From DTCV01 sp964641155 (GTDB lineage: Archaea; Thermoproteota; Thermoprotei_A; Sulfolobales; NBVN01): DNA of 49,925 bases. Shown here piece by piece: positions 43,069 through 49,925 of this stretch; position 1 is the stretch's first letter; each line of letters begins with the position of its first letter. The DNA is taken from positions 1 through 49,925 of the forward strand of contig CAZXJO010000007.1 in assembly GCA_964641155.1 (NCBI GenBank), written 5' to 3'. Both the position numbers and the translations under genes were made by a program. The notes below the pieces were generated by a model. It did no database searches. It saw nothing but the letters and a program-made list of their open reading frames with translations, and was not told the DNA's origin.

Positions 43069-43536
43069 ATGAAAATGCTGACCCACATCCTCTCCTCTTT
43101 CGCGCTGAGCTCGCTGATATGCACTTTAATGTTTAGGAGTGTGTGGGTCGTTAACATGGCCTTCCTCCTATCACTAACAATCAACTACTTCGTGGACGTC
43201 CTCGGACATAAGAACGGGAGGAGGACCCCCCTCACCCACGAAGTACTCAACAACTTGATGTTCTCCCTAATTATCGGATTACTACTCCACAAGCTCGTAC
43301 TCCTCCCCTCCATCCCCGCACACACAGCAACCCTGATAGCCCTAATAACATCCGTTTCATCAAGCGTTACCCATCTCGCCCTGGACATGGTGAGCGGGGG
43401 CGTGTTCATCAACATGCCTGGAGGGGTTGTTAAACTACGTCTCTGTGATAGACGATACGATGATTTAATGCTGAACACCTTGGTCCTAGCGCTCTCATGT
43501 CTTACCATATTCGCAGTTCTCATGACACTTTTATAA
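43069..43536 (+). CDS. DUF1286 archaeal membrane protein
   Basis: The 155-aa integral membrane protein has four to five hydrophobic segments. It contains LTHILSSFALSS (about 4-15), NYFVDVLGHKNG (about 39-50), THLALDMVSGGVFINMPGG (about 102-120) and CDRRYDDLMLN (about 126-136), which match the archaeal DUF1286 pattern of conserved Asp/His near membrane ends. It resembles YdjM-type membrane metal-dependent hydrolases; the activity is unproven. The AlaX gene follows after 30 nt. Confidence 0.7.
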   Translation: MKMLTHILSSFALSSLICTLMFRSVWVVNMAFLLSLTINYFVDVLGHKNGRRTPLTHEVLNNLMFSLIIGLLLHKLVLLPSIPAHTATLIALITSVSSSVTHLALDMVSGGVFINMPGGVVKLRLCDRRYDDLMLNTLVLALSCLTIFAVLMTLL

Positions 43537-43566
43537 CTTCTCATAACCAGCTTAAAGGGGTACGAT

Positions 43567-44280
43567 ATGACGGAACTGATTTACCAGTTCGATAGTTATG
43601 TTAAGGAGTTCGACGCGGTGGTCGTCGGGGTCCTGAACGATGGGGTTCTGCTGAACAGAACTGCCTTCCACCCTAGAAGTGGTGGGGTTGCTAACGACTT
43701 AGGCGTCCTAGTTAAGGGAGGGAGTAGTTATGAGGTCGTTGACGTCGTTTTCAGTGGTGATAAGGTACTGCACGTAGTTAAAGGGGGTGTTTCAGGCTTA
43801 GGGGAGGGTGACGTCGTTAAGGGTGTCATCGATTGGAATCGCAGGTATAGGTTGATGAGGCTGCATACCGCGGCACACATCATTTCAGCCATATTCTACA
43901 GGGAGTACGGCGCTTTAATAACCGGTGGTAACATACTTCCTGAATATGCCTACGAGGACTACAGCCTGGAAAGCTTTGACCGAGGGGTTTTCGAGGATGT
44001 TATTAGGAAAGCCAACGAGGTCGTTAGTTCAGGTACTGAAGTTAAGATCTACTGGTTGGATAGGGATGAGGCCCTCAAAATACCTGGTGTGGTGAAGTTG
44101 GCCAGCAAGATGCCTCCAGACGTACGTAAGCTGAGGATTGTTGAGATAGTCGGAGTTGACGTGCAGGCTGACGGGGGGCCTCATGTGGGGAACGTAAGTG
44201 AGATCGGTGAGATATCATTAATTAACGTGGAGAATAAGGGTAGGATGAGGAAGAGGCTCTACTACACTGTAAGGCCCTAG
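43567..44280 (+). CDS. AlaX-type alanyl-tRNA editing protein
   Basis: The 237-aa protein hydrolyses mischarged Ser- or Gly-tRNA(Ala). It has a short beta-barrel N-terminal part (FHPRSGGVANDLG, about 37-49) and the zinc-site RLHTAAHIISAIF (HxxxH, about 98-110). The second half motif VDVQADGGPHVGNVSEIG (about 198-215) is typical of AlaX-M proteins (QADGGxHV) with Asp in place of the AlaRS Cys. Here Pro replaces the usual Thr before His. It ends 2 nt before the metalloprotease gene, implying one operon. Confidence 0.85.
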   Translation: MTELIYQFDSYVKEFDAVVVGVLNDGVLLNRTAFHPRSGGVANDLGVLVKGGSSYEVVDVVFSGDKVLHVVKGGVSGLGEGDVVKGVIDWNRRYRLMRLHTAAHIISAIFYREYGALITGGNILPEYAYEDYSLESFDRGVFEDVIRKANEVVSSGTEVKIYWLDRDEALKIPGVVKLASKMPPDVRKLRIVEIVGVDVQADGGPHVGNVSEIGEISLINVENKGRMRKRLYYTVRP

Positions 44281-44282
44281 TT

Positions 44283-45404
44283 ATGAGGGCCAAAGTCCTT
44301 TCTTTATTGCTGGTGCTGGCATTATTCACGGGCTTCGCTGTAGGTTACTACTCAAGCCTTCAGAGGGTCTCATACAGCGTTATCAGCGTAGGCGAGGTTG
44401 AGGAGCTAGTTACTAAAATAGCTAAGGAATTAACAGCTATAAGGGGGTTGGACTTCAAGCAATTGCCGGACGTCATCATCGTAAATTCCTCAACAGTCAT
44501 AGCCACCTGGGGAAGTGAAGTACCTAGTGAGGTAGTCATATTCGGTGAGGTCCTCAAGATGACGTTACTCGCCCCTAAGGACTACAACATAAGTAAGTCC
44601 TACTTAGGCCTTCTAGGTATGTGGATCGCGGCATCGTTGGGGAACTCCATATACGTGGTAAGCGATAATTTAAGGATTGATGACCCAACAGTCAACAGGG
44701 TCATCGCACACGAGTTGATGCACGTCCTACAATACCAGCACTTCACCTTACCTGCGCCGAAGACCTTGGACGAGTCCTTAGCGTTGAGGTCGTTGGTAGA
44801 GGGTGATGCAGATGTTGTTGCGGACTCCTACGTAGAGCTTAAGGGGTTTAAGGGAGTGAGTAAGATATCTAAGATAATTTTCGACGACCCCTACATCTCA
44901 ATTCAAGTAATACCGTACGTCTTCGGCAGTAACTTCATTAATAAGTTACGGGAAGTGGGTGGTTGGGAACTGGTTAACAACGCGTACAGGGACCCACCTA
45001 GGTCAATGAAGTATGTGATGTTCCCCGAAAAATACTTGAGTAAGGAGACAATGATTGAGGTCACTAATGACGTGAGCTGTGATGTGGTCTACGAAGATGT
45101 TTTAGGTCCTTCATATATTTACGTGATGATTAGTAAGTACTTAGATGAGTTCACGGCCTCAGAGCTAAGTAGCTTGCTAGTGGGGGATAAGGTGACCTAC
45201 TGCAGTAGTGGTGAACTGCATTGGAGGATGAAGTGGGTCTCCGAGGAAGCGGCCAGAGAATTCCGCGAAGCTCTCACCGCCGTCGCGGGTCTGAGGGGAG
45301 GAGTGCTGGTCGATGATAAGCTATACGTTGAGGAGTTAATTATTAAAATCCACGTTTACGGGGATGAAGTGGTTTTAGAGTCACATGCTTTGAGCAGTGC
45401 TTAA
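44283..45404 (+). CDS. Membrane-anchored or secreted HExxH metalloprotease
   Basis: The 373-aa product starts with a signal/anchor helix (VLSLLLVLALFTGFAVGYY, residues about 5-23) and carries a gluzincin-type zinc motif IAHELMHVLQYQ (about 141-152), with the likely third ligand in LVEGDADVVAD (Glu about 172). The rest is extracytoplasmic. The exact peptidase family is not identified. It abuts the convergent CPBP gene with no gap, and the operon partner is AlaX. Confidence 0.75.
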   Translation: MRAKVLSLLLVLALFTGFAVGYYSSLQRVSYSVISVGEVEELVTKIAKELTAIRGLDFKQLPDVIIVNSSTVIATWGSEVPSEVVIFGEVLKMTLLAPKDYNISKSYLGLLGMWIAASLGNSIYVVSDNLRIDDPTVNRVIAHELMHVLQYQHFTLPAPKTLDESLALRSLVEGDADVVADSYVELKGFKGVSKISKIIFDDPYISIQVIPYVFGSNFINKLREVGGWELVNNAYRDPPRSMKYVMFPEKYLSKETMIEVTNDVSCDVVYEDVLGPSYIYVMISKYLDEFTASELSSLLVGDKVTYCSSGELHWRMKWVSEEAAREFREALTAVAGLRGGVLVDDKLYVEELIIKIHVYGDEVVLESHALSSA

Positions 45405-46289
45405 CTACCTCCACAGAAGGCGTAATACCACGGCCACAGTACCCATAGACGCAATTCCCAGTAGACCTGTGGGCATGGCGTACAGGGAATCACCTACAAC
45501 GACTGTGTACAGCATGAGGTTGTGGAGGCCGTTGAGGACCCCTGAAGCTGCGGCTGGTGCGAGTAGGCTACCAATTTTCAGCTTCAGGTGTGAGAAGATG
45601 AGGCTTAACGACGCGCAGACGGCGGACATCATCAGGACGCCGAGGACATCCCTGTGGTCTGGGAAGTACACACCGTAGAGGATGATGAGGGGTGAGTACC
45701 ATAGACCCCAAACAACACCTACTAACAGGTTACTAAGTGCGGGGCTCCTAATGAGGTTTAGGGACTCATCCAGTAGTAAGCCCCTCCAACCAACTTCCTG
45801 ACCCAACATGATGAGGCAGAGAATGGTGGAACCAACGAATAACGTGCTCAGCAAAGATAGGAGGAGTAGGAAGCCCTCACCCCCAGCCGGTAGGTTCGCC
45901 CCATAACTCCTGTAGAGTGGGATTAGAGGGTTCACGACCTCGAAGCCTAGGGCGGTGGCGTAAAGCGACCCAACGAAGTACATCAAAAACGGTACTAAAC
46001 CGCTTAGGAGTAGGAATCTGAACTTACATCTCCTCAAGCCGTACTCTCTAAAGGAATCCCTGATGCTTGCACGCAGCAGTATCAGGGTAATTAGCACGGA
46101 GGCAAACGGGATGAAGTTCCTTATCGTGAGCAGGAGCTGGTAGTACTGACTCAGATTTAGGTCGTAGAAGTACTTCATTAGGAATGCGTCGTAAGGAAGC
46201 GTAATTAGGAAAATTATCGATATATATGAAACCACCCTCACCAACGATTCCTTCGCGGTACTACTGCCGTAGTCCAAGACTAATAGCAC
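45405..46289 (-). CDS. CPBP-family intramembrane protein with degenerate protease motifs
   Basis: The 294-aa polytopic membrane protein is a CPBP/CAAX-protease (ABI) family member. The first motif is QEVGWRG (about residues 167-173) instead of EExxxR, the second is WGLWYSP (about 196-202) with Tyr where the family has His, and the third is VLNGLHN (about 255-261). With the first Glu and the second-motif His replaced, peptidase activity is doubtful. It may act as a non-catalytic membrane factor. Codon and base use match the neighbours. Confidence 0.75.
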   Translation of the reverse strand: MLLVLDYGSSTAKESLVRVVSYISIIFLITLPYDAFLMKYFYDLNLSQYYQLLLTIRNFIPFASVLITLILLRASIRDSFREYGLRRCKFRFLLLSGLVPFLMYFVGSLYATALGFEVVNPLIPLYRSYGANLPAGGEGFLLLLSLLSTLFVGSTILCLIMLGQEVGWRGLLLDESLNLIRSPALSNLLVGVVWGLWYSPLIILYGVYFPDHRDVLGVLMMSAVCASLSLIFSHLKLKIGSLLAPAAASGVLNGLHNLMLYTVVVGDSLYAMPTGLLGIASMGTVAVVLRLLWR

Positions 46290-46375
46290 CTACGAGCACT
46301 TACTAACAGACGTAATAAACTTATGACAGTCTTCAACAATCCACCCTAAAACGTTTAACGGTCAGCACATCCACG

Positions 46376-46756
46376 TTAAGACGGCTTAGACGTCCTATAT
46401 AGCTCAGCTAGTGAGGATATGAATGACCTGATCATGTTAGCGTCGTTGTTTTTAAACCACCTCATAAGGTCTTCACATGCTGGGGGCTCCCTCATACCTA
46501 GTTTCCTAGCATACGCTATGAGTGTGCATAAGAAAGATTCAGCGATTATTTCGCTTTCGAAGGTCTGAGATATAGCCCTGTAAAGGGCTGAGGGGTTATG
46601 AAGTAATAGTTTTTCCGGTGGGCTGCCCTGAAATCGAGATAGTTTGACTCTGAGCGTCATGTAGTAAAGGGGGCCAAAGTAGGAGTCTAGCCATGAGATG
46701 ATGAGGTACTTAATGGTGGGGTCGACGTCATCGGTCTTAACGCTCATTTCTATCAA
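46376..46756 (-). CDS. Small helical protein, possibly NitrOD5/DUF3227-like
   Basis: The 126-aa product has WLDSYFGPLYYMTLRVKL (about 23-40), PEKLLLHNPSALYRAISQTF and a helical C-terminus with FLCTLIAYARKLG. The layout (YFGPLYY, then a helix-rich output part) resembles the archaeal NitrOD5/DUF3227 domain, but I am not sure. Cytosolic. It is divergent from the M23-like gene. Confidence 0.5.
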   Translation of the reverse strand: MIEMSVKTDDVDPTIKYLIISWLDSYFGPLYYMTLRVKLSRFQGSPPEKLLLHNPSALYRAISQTFESEIIAESFLCTLIAYARKLGMREPPACEDLMRWFKNNDANMIRSFISSLAELYRTSKPS

Positions 46757-46827
46757 AATATCCCTAGAAAGTTTAATTAGGGAGTTATAAAATTATTTGC
46801 AATAGGCACCCGTGAACAGATACGTTC

Positions 46828-46846
46828 TTAGGTATTACTTACCTAA
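46828..46846 (+). promoter_or_regulatory. Palindrome just upstream of the M23-like gene's TATA box
   Basis: ttaggta (46828-46834) and tacctaa (46840-46846) form a 7-5-7 inverted repeat. It ends 6 nt before the TATA box ccttataattt (46853-46863), which is about 22-25 nt before the ATG at 46879. The same 7-5-7 layout occurs at the argX promoter, but with a different sequence. Confidence 0.45.
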
Positions 46847-46878
46847 TGATCTCCTTATAATTTGTTTACTTAAGAATT

Positions 46879-47859
46879 ATGATAAGGGCCTTTGGTTTGA
46901 ATGCAGTTTCGGCGGCTAAGGCTGGTGATGTGGAGATATACGTTCCTAGGGATTTCTACTTAAGCTTCTTCTCAAGCCCCTACACCCCCCATTTACTGGG
47001 TAGGGCTGTTGATGTGTCGACGTCCACGGAGTTCGGCGATGAGTTCTACTCACCTGTTTCCGGCAAGGTGGTTAAAGTAGTTAAAATTTACTCAGGTTTG
47101 GGGCCTTACTCCGAGTCTGACTACGTGATTTTCTTGAAACATATGAATTACTACGTGAAGCTCATGCACGTCGAGCCTGTGGTTCGCGTAGGCGATTCAC
47201 TCTATTTAGGGGATGTTGTAGGTCGTTATCTTAGGAGTAATTACTTCTCATATCACCACCTGCCCCACGCGCATGTGGAGGTGTTGAAGCACCTTACGCT
47301 AAGACCTACCCGGTCGTTGAGGGTGAGGGTGTCTGATGAGTTGTTGGACGGTTTCGGTGATGTGAGTGAGTCTGATGTCGGGGGGAGGGGCTTGGAGTTA
47401 GAGGTGGTGAAGGTCTGCAAGGGTTATTACCTATGTAGGGCGTCTACGCGTCCCATAGCCTTAGCTGGCGGGGTGCCGGTAATACCCCAAGGTGAGTTGG
47501 GGGTGGGCGTCGGTTACTTAGGACTCATTCATCTGGGGTCGAAGCCCTCCATACTCAGCGAGGTTAGGTTCTCGGGAATTAAGGTGGGGTACACCCTACG
47601 TGTTAGGGATTGGTACTCATTACTAGGAACTGAGAAGATGTCGTCGAGGGATTGGTTCTCAAGGATGACATCAATAAGCAACATCTTATCCGGCCGGGGC
47701 TGGGAAGGGGTGGATGTCTACGTGAACGGGGTTAAGGTTAGGGGCGTTGAGTTACTCTTAAGTAGCTTGTGCGATGTGAAAGTTGTTGGGGACCTCGATT
47801 TAAGACCCGGTGATAGGGTTATGTTAAGGCTTCAATCCGGGCAGGGGGGTCATGTTTGA
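46879..47859 (+). CDS. M23-peptidase-fold protein
   Basis: The 326-aa protein has an LytM/M23-like domain: GRAVDVSTSTEFGDEFYSP (about 41-59, with the metal Asp of the GxAxDx motif), VSGKVVKVVKI, SDYVIFLKHMNYYVKLMHV and VRVGDSLYLGDVVGR (lipoyl-like strand pattern). The HLPHAHVEV segment (about 127-135) keeps the catalytic HxH. The first zinc His is replaced. The remaining about 190 residues are beta-rich with no known motif. Archaea lack murein, so a different substrate or a non-enzymatic role is likely. There is no signal peptide. The ATG start fits a leaderless mRNA. Confidence 0.75.
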   Translation: MIRAFGLNAVSAAKAGDVEIYVPRDFYLSFFSSPYTPHLLGRAVDVSTSTEFGDEFYSPVSGKVVKVVKIYSGLGPYSESDYVIFLKHMNYYVKLMHVEPVVRVGDSLYLGDVVGRYLRSNYFSYHHLPHAHVEVLKHLTLRPTRSLRVRVSDELLDGFGDVSESDVGGRGLELEVVKVCKGYYLCRASTRPIALAGGVPVIPQGELGVGVGYLGLIHLGSKPSILSEVRFSGIKVGYTLRVRDWYSLLGTEKMSSRDWFSRMTSISNILSGRGWEGVDVYVNGVKVRGVELLLSSLCDVKVVGDLDLRPGDRVMLRLQSGQGGHV

Positions 47860-47876
47860 AGCCCCCGCAACGGGTG

Positions 47877-48287
47877 TTAGGCTAGTTTTTTCCTAATATT
47901 CATCCCCTCCAATAAGAAGGCAATTGAAGCAGTAGCCGATACCACTACGGTTAACACCTTATCGGCGCTGAATTCTGATGTGAGGAGGGTTATGATGACT
48001 CCTAAGGTTACCCCGAGGAAGAAAACCGAGTATAGGAGTAACCTAGGTATGAGTTTCCTACGTATTGTGAGGAAACCTTCTATGGGGATTGACTTGCTTA
48101 CTACATACCCCCCACTCGACTTACTTATTATTCCTAAACTCTCCAACCTCCTTAAGTTGTAATGTACGGTACTTACAGGTAGATTTAGGTCCCTAGCTAA
48201 CTCTCTAACGCCCAAGGGTACCTCAGACTCGAATAGCTTGAAGTAAATCCTCAAAGACGTCCTCCCTAAGTCTTCGGCCTCACTCAA
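47877..48287 (-). CDS. Membrane-anchored winged-helix regulator
   Basis: The 136-aa protein has an N-terminal MarR/ArsR-like winged helix (VRELARDLNLPVSTVHYNLRRL, in parts about residues 27-50, then LGIISKSSGGYVV). Two transmembrane helices follow (LLLYSVFFLGVTLGVIITLL about 83-102; VVVSATASIAFLLEG about 114-128). Such one-component membrane regulators sense the envelope or a nearby surface protein. It is divergent from the beta-propeller gene across a shared regulatory region. The start is a TTG. Confidence 0.78.
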   Translation of the reverse strand: MSEAEDLGRTSLRIYFKLFESEVPLGVRELARDLNLPVSTVHYNLRRLESLGIISKSSGGYVVSKSIPIEGFLTIRRKLIPRLLLYSVFFLGVTLGVIITLLTSEFSADKVLTVVVSATASIAFLLEGMNIRKKLA

Positions 48288-48318
48288 AGCAATCCCTGAT
48301 TGAGTAATGGCGGGTGTT

Positions 48319-48353
48319 GATATAAATTAAGCGGTGTTCCAATTACTGAACAC
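48319..48353 (-). promoter_or_regulatory. Promoter and inverted repeat of the winged-helix regulator gene
   Basis: A minus-strand TATA (aatttatatc, within 48319-48330) predicts a start near 48300. An inverted repeat gtgttc (48334-48339) with gaacac (48348-48353) lies directly upstream, suggesting autoregulation or control of the divergent gene. Confidence 0.45.
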
Positions 48354-48413
48354 GGCCGTCCCAGGCTTAGAGTAATATAACCGTAAGGGATTACTGATAT
48401 CAGGTGACTCAAG

Positions 48414-49925
48414 CTGGAACGCAGCATACTAGTAGTATTAGGGATCACGGCCTTAGCCCTAGGGATTTTAACCCCCATAGCATTCGATACCTTATTTAAA
48501 GTTACCCCAACCGCCCCACAGAATCAAACACAGATCACCGGAACCGCCATACAGACATCTTTAAAGATTGAGGAGATGCTTAGCGGTGAACTAAGAACCT
48601 TCAAATCACACGATGATGTGGTGAGTTACTTATTAAGCCTGGACAGGGCGAGGACTCTAGCTAATGAGCTAATAGCCCCAACCTTCACTGTCGGTATGGT
48701 CAGAACTGCAGGCTTACCCCCCACAGCCACTACACAGCAAATCGTTCCTACCTCCCCATCCCCTCTAGCTGAAGGGAAGAGCGGGTCTGACTTAGGAGCG
48801 GTGAGGACTCCTGGGACTAACGTGCAGGTATTAGGTGTTGACGAACCCGACATTGTGAAGTGTGACGGTAAGCTGTTAGTAATCGCGTCCTCGACTAAGG
48901 TGAACTTAGTGGGTGTGGAAGGGAAAAAACTCCTCAACACCATAGTCTTCAAAGACGAGCAAGTAAGTGGGATGTTTCTATACGGCGGCACTTTAGCGGT
49001 AATAACCACGTCTAGGCCTACGGTCACGCCCTTAGTCATCGACTTAGGTCTGAAATGCGATTGCAGCGTTATAATACCTTCAGGGATTTCAAATACGTCG
49101 ATACACTTGTACGACGTCTCCTCCCCACATAACCCTAGACTAAGGAGTAGGGTGTCAGTTACGGGGTCTTTGATAGCGTCAAGGATGAATGAGAACTACG
49201 TCTACTTAATTACTTCATTGCCCATCATAGGGCCCACCATCCCCTTAGTTAACGATGAACCTGTAAGGGCTGAAAGCATAGTTAAGGTGGATTCGGAGCC
49301 AATAGCCTACACCACCATCATTGCCCTGGATGTCAGCAGTGGGAGTTACTCGTCCTACGCCTTCATGACCGGGTACAACAGCTGGCTCTACATGTCGTTG
49401 AGTAATCTCTACCTGGTTAGCAGTAAAGCACCGTCCATTCTGGAGGCATATAACGTAGTCATACAAGCCATGATAAAGTACTTACCTCAGAAAACAGCTT
49501 CGGAGGTCAGGGATTACCTAGAGAGGGCGGACCTCGCGAAGTGTGTTGAGATAATATCCGACTACCTGAGTGACTTAAGTTATAATGAAGTGAGGGACTT
49601 ATTCGTTAAGGTTTCCGACGAACTAAGCGGTAGGGTGTTCACCGAATCAAGCAAGTTCTACGTGTTTTCCGTTAAGGGGGCAAACGTTAGCTTGAGGGGG
49701 AGCTTCGAGGTACCGGGTAGAGTCCTTGATCAATTCTCTATGGAGGAGGTAGGGAACTACTTCGTAGTGGCAACTACGTCCATCAACTCAGTGATTAAAG
49801 TGCGTTACGAACAGCCATTAGTAATCGTGGCGCCACTACCCTACGATAACGTAGTCGAAATCACCGAATGCAGGGAAAGTAAGTGCTTGACGAGGACCAT
49901 CACTATCACTAAAACCCCGGAACCG
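48414..49925 (+). CDS. Secreted beta-propeller protein (Beta_propel family), truncated by window end
   Basis: The frame is open for 504 codons to the window end. It begins with a membrane segment (ILVVLGITALALGILTPIAF, residues about 5-24), then a linker, and from about residue 138 the family motif GVDEPDIVKCDGKLLVIAS, SGMFLYGGTLAVI and GSLIASRMNENYVYLI. Such proteins are exported and may bind or sense surface ligands. No ATG, GTG or TTG precedes the membrane segment after the TGA at 48405. The CTG at 48414 has aggtga 6 nt upstream and gives the best start. It is divergent from the membrane winged-helix regulator. Confidence 0.75.
   Translation, partial: MERSILVVLGITALALGILTPIAFDTLFKVTPTAPQNQTQITGTAIQTSLKIEEMLSGELRTFKSHDDVVSYLLSLDRARTLANELIAPTFTVGMVRTAGLPPTATTQQIVPTSPSPLAEGKSGSDLGAVRTPGTNVQVLGVDEPDIVKCDGKLLVIASSTKVNLVGVEGKKLLNTIVFKDEQVSGMFLYGGTLAVITTSRPTVTPLVIDLGLKCDCSVIIPSGISNTSIHLYDVSSPHNPRLRSRVSVTGSLIASRMNENYVYLITSLPIIGPTIPLVNDEPVRAESIVKVDSEPIAYTTIIALDVSSGSYSSYAFMTGYNSWLYMSLSNLYLVSSKAPSILEAYNVVIQAMIKYLPQKTASEVRDYLERADLAKCVEIISDYLSDLSYNEVRDLFVKVSDELSGRVFTESSKFYVFSVKGANVSLRGSFEVPGRVLDQFSMEEVGNYFVVATTSINSVIKVRYEQPLVIVAPLPYDNVVEITECRESKCLTRTITITKTPEP

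Overview
This window looks like the chromosome of a hyperthermophilic or thermophilic archaeon of the Thermoproteota (Crenarchaeota). The evidence is the archaeal 5' end of a 16S rRNA, a tRNA-Ser split by a small intron at the canonical 37/38 site, TATA-type promoters with many leaderless genes, arginine coded mostly by AGG, and a typical archaeal gene set: GTP-dependent dephospho-CoA kinase, Nob1, Trm5, an XPD-type Fe-S helicase, and LysW-carrier lysine/arginine synthesis. A Desulfurococcales-like lineage is a guess from gene style only.

Layout. 1-950: 5' part of the 16S rRNA (minus strand, running off the window start) with its leader and promoter. 1048-6440: housekeeping genes (CoA, SPOUT methyltransferase, hydrogenase maturation protease, Nob1, NAD kinase, Trm5, SPL-type radical SAM) and two tRNAs. 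6455-9612: an accessory or decayed region with a type IV pilin-like gene split by an in-frame TGA, a multiply broken TtuA/NcsA-type tRNA thiolation gene, an AT-rich orphan reading frame with no start, and a small surface-protein fragment. 9609-22838: DJ-1/PfpI protein, MoeA-PBP fusion, tRNA-Leu, DUF711 protein, Na+-pumping decarboxylase beta subunit, SDR, an isopropylmalate/homocitrate/Re-citrate synthase-like gene followed by an isocitrate/homoisocitrate dehydrogenase-like gene, a two-gene ferredoxin/cysteine-motif operon of unknown function, GT4 glycosyltransferase, TIM-barrel isomerase and OsmC. 22880-29178: a compact minus-strand histidine operon, hisC-G-A-B-F-D-E-H-I, with every junction overlapping. 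29319-34652: acetoacetate-decarboxylase-like protein, XPD helicase, universal stress protein, phosphoglycerate kinase and two small unknowns.

34901-41629 is the LysW system. On the minus strand lie lysW (too short for routine ORF calling), lysX, lysJ and lysK. Divergently on the plus strand lie a second ATP-grasp ligase (argX), lysY/argC, lysZ/argB and a Lrp-family regulator (lysM). The two ligases carry different substrate-loop sequences, so one carrier protein and one set of downstream enzymes probably serve both lysine and arginine. Inverted repeats sit on both promoters in the divergent intergenic region and are plausible LysM operators. The synthase/dehydrogenase pair at 16262-18640 may feed 2-aminoadipate or glutamate into this pathway.

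41727-49925 is mostly membrane, secreted and regulatory proteins: a HEPN-like small protein, DUF1286 membrane protein, AlaX editing protein, a secreted HExxH protease, a CPBP-family membrane protein with degenerate active-site motifs, an M23-fold protein, a membrane-anchored winged-helix regulator and a divergent beta-propeller protein that runs off the window end.

Three well-conserved genes (hisC, the XPD helicase, the beta-propeller protein) have no ATG, GTG or TTG that preserves the conserved N terminus, but do have in-frame CTG codons. Two of these have a Shine-Dalgarno-like motif at the right distance. Either CTG initiation is used here or the sequence has local errors. No CRISPR array, intact insertion sequence or replication origin was recognised.
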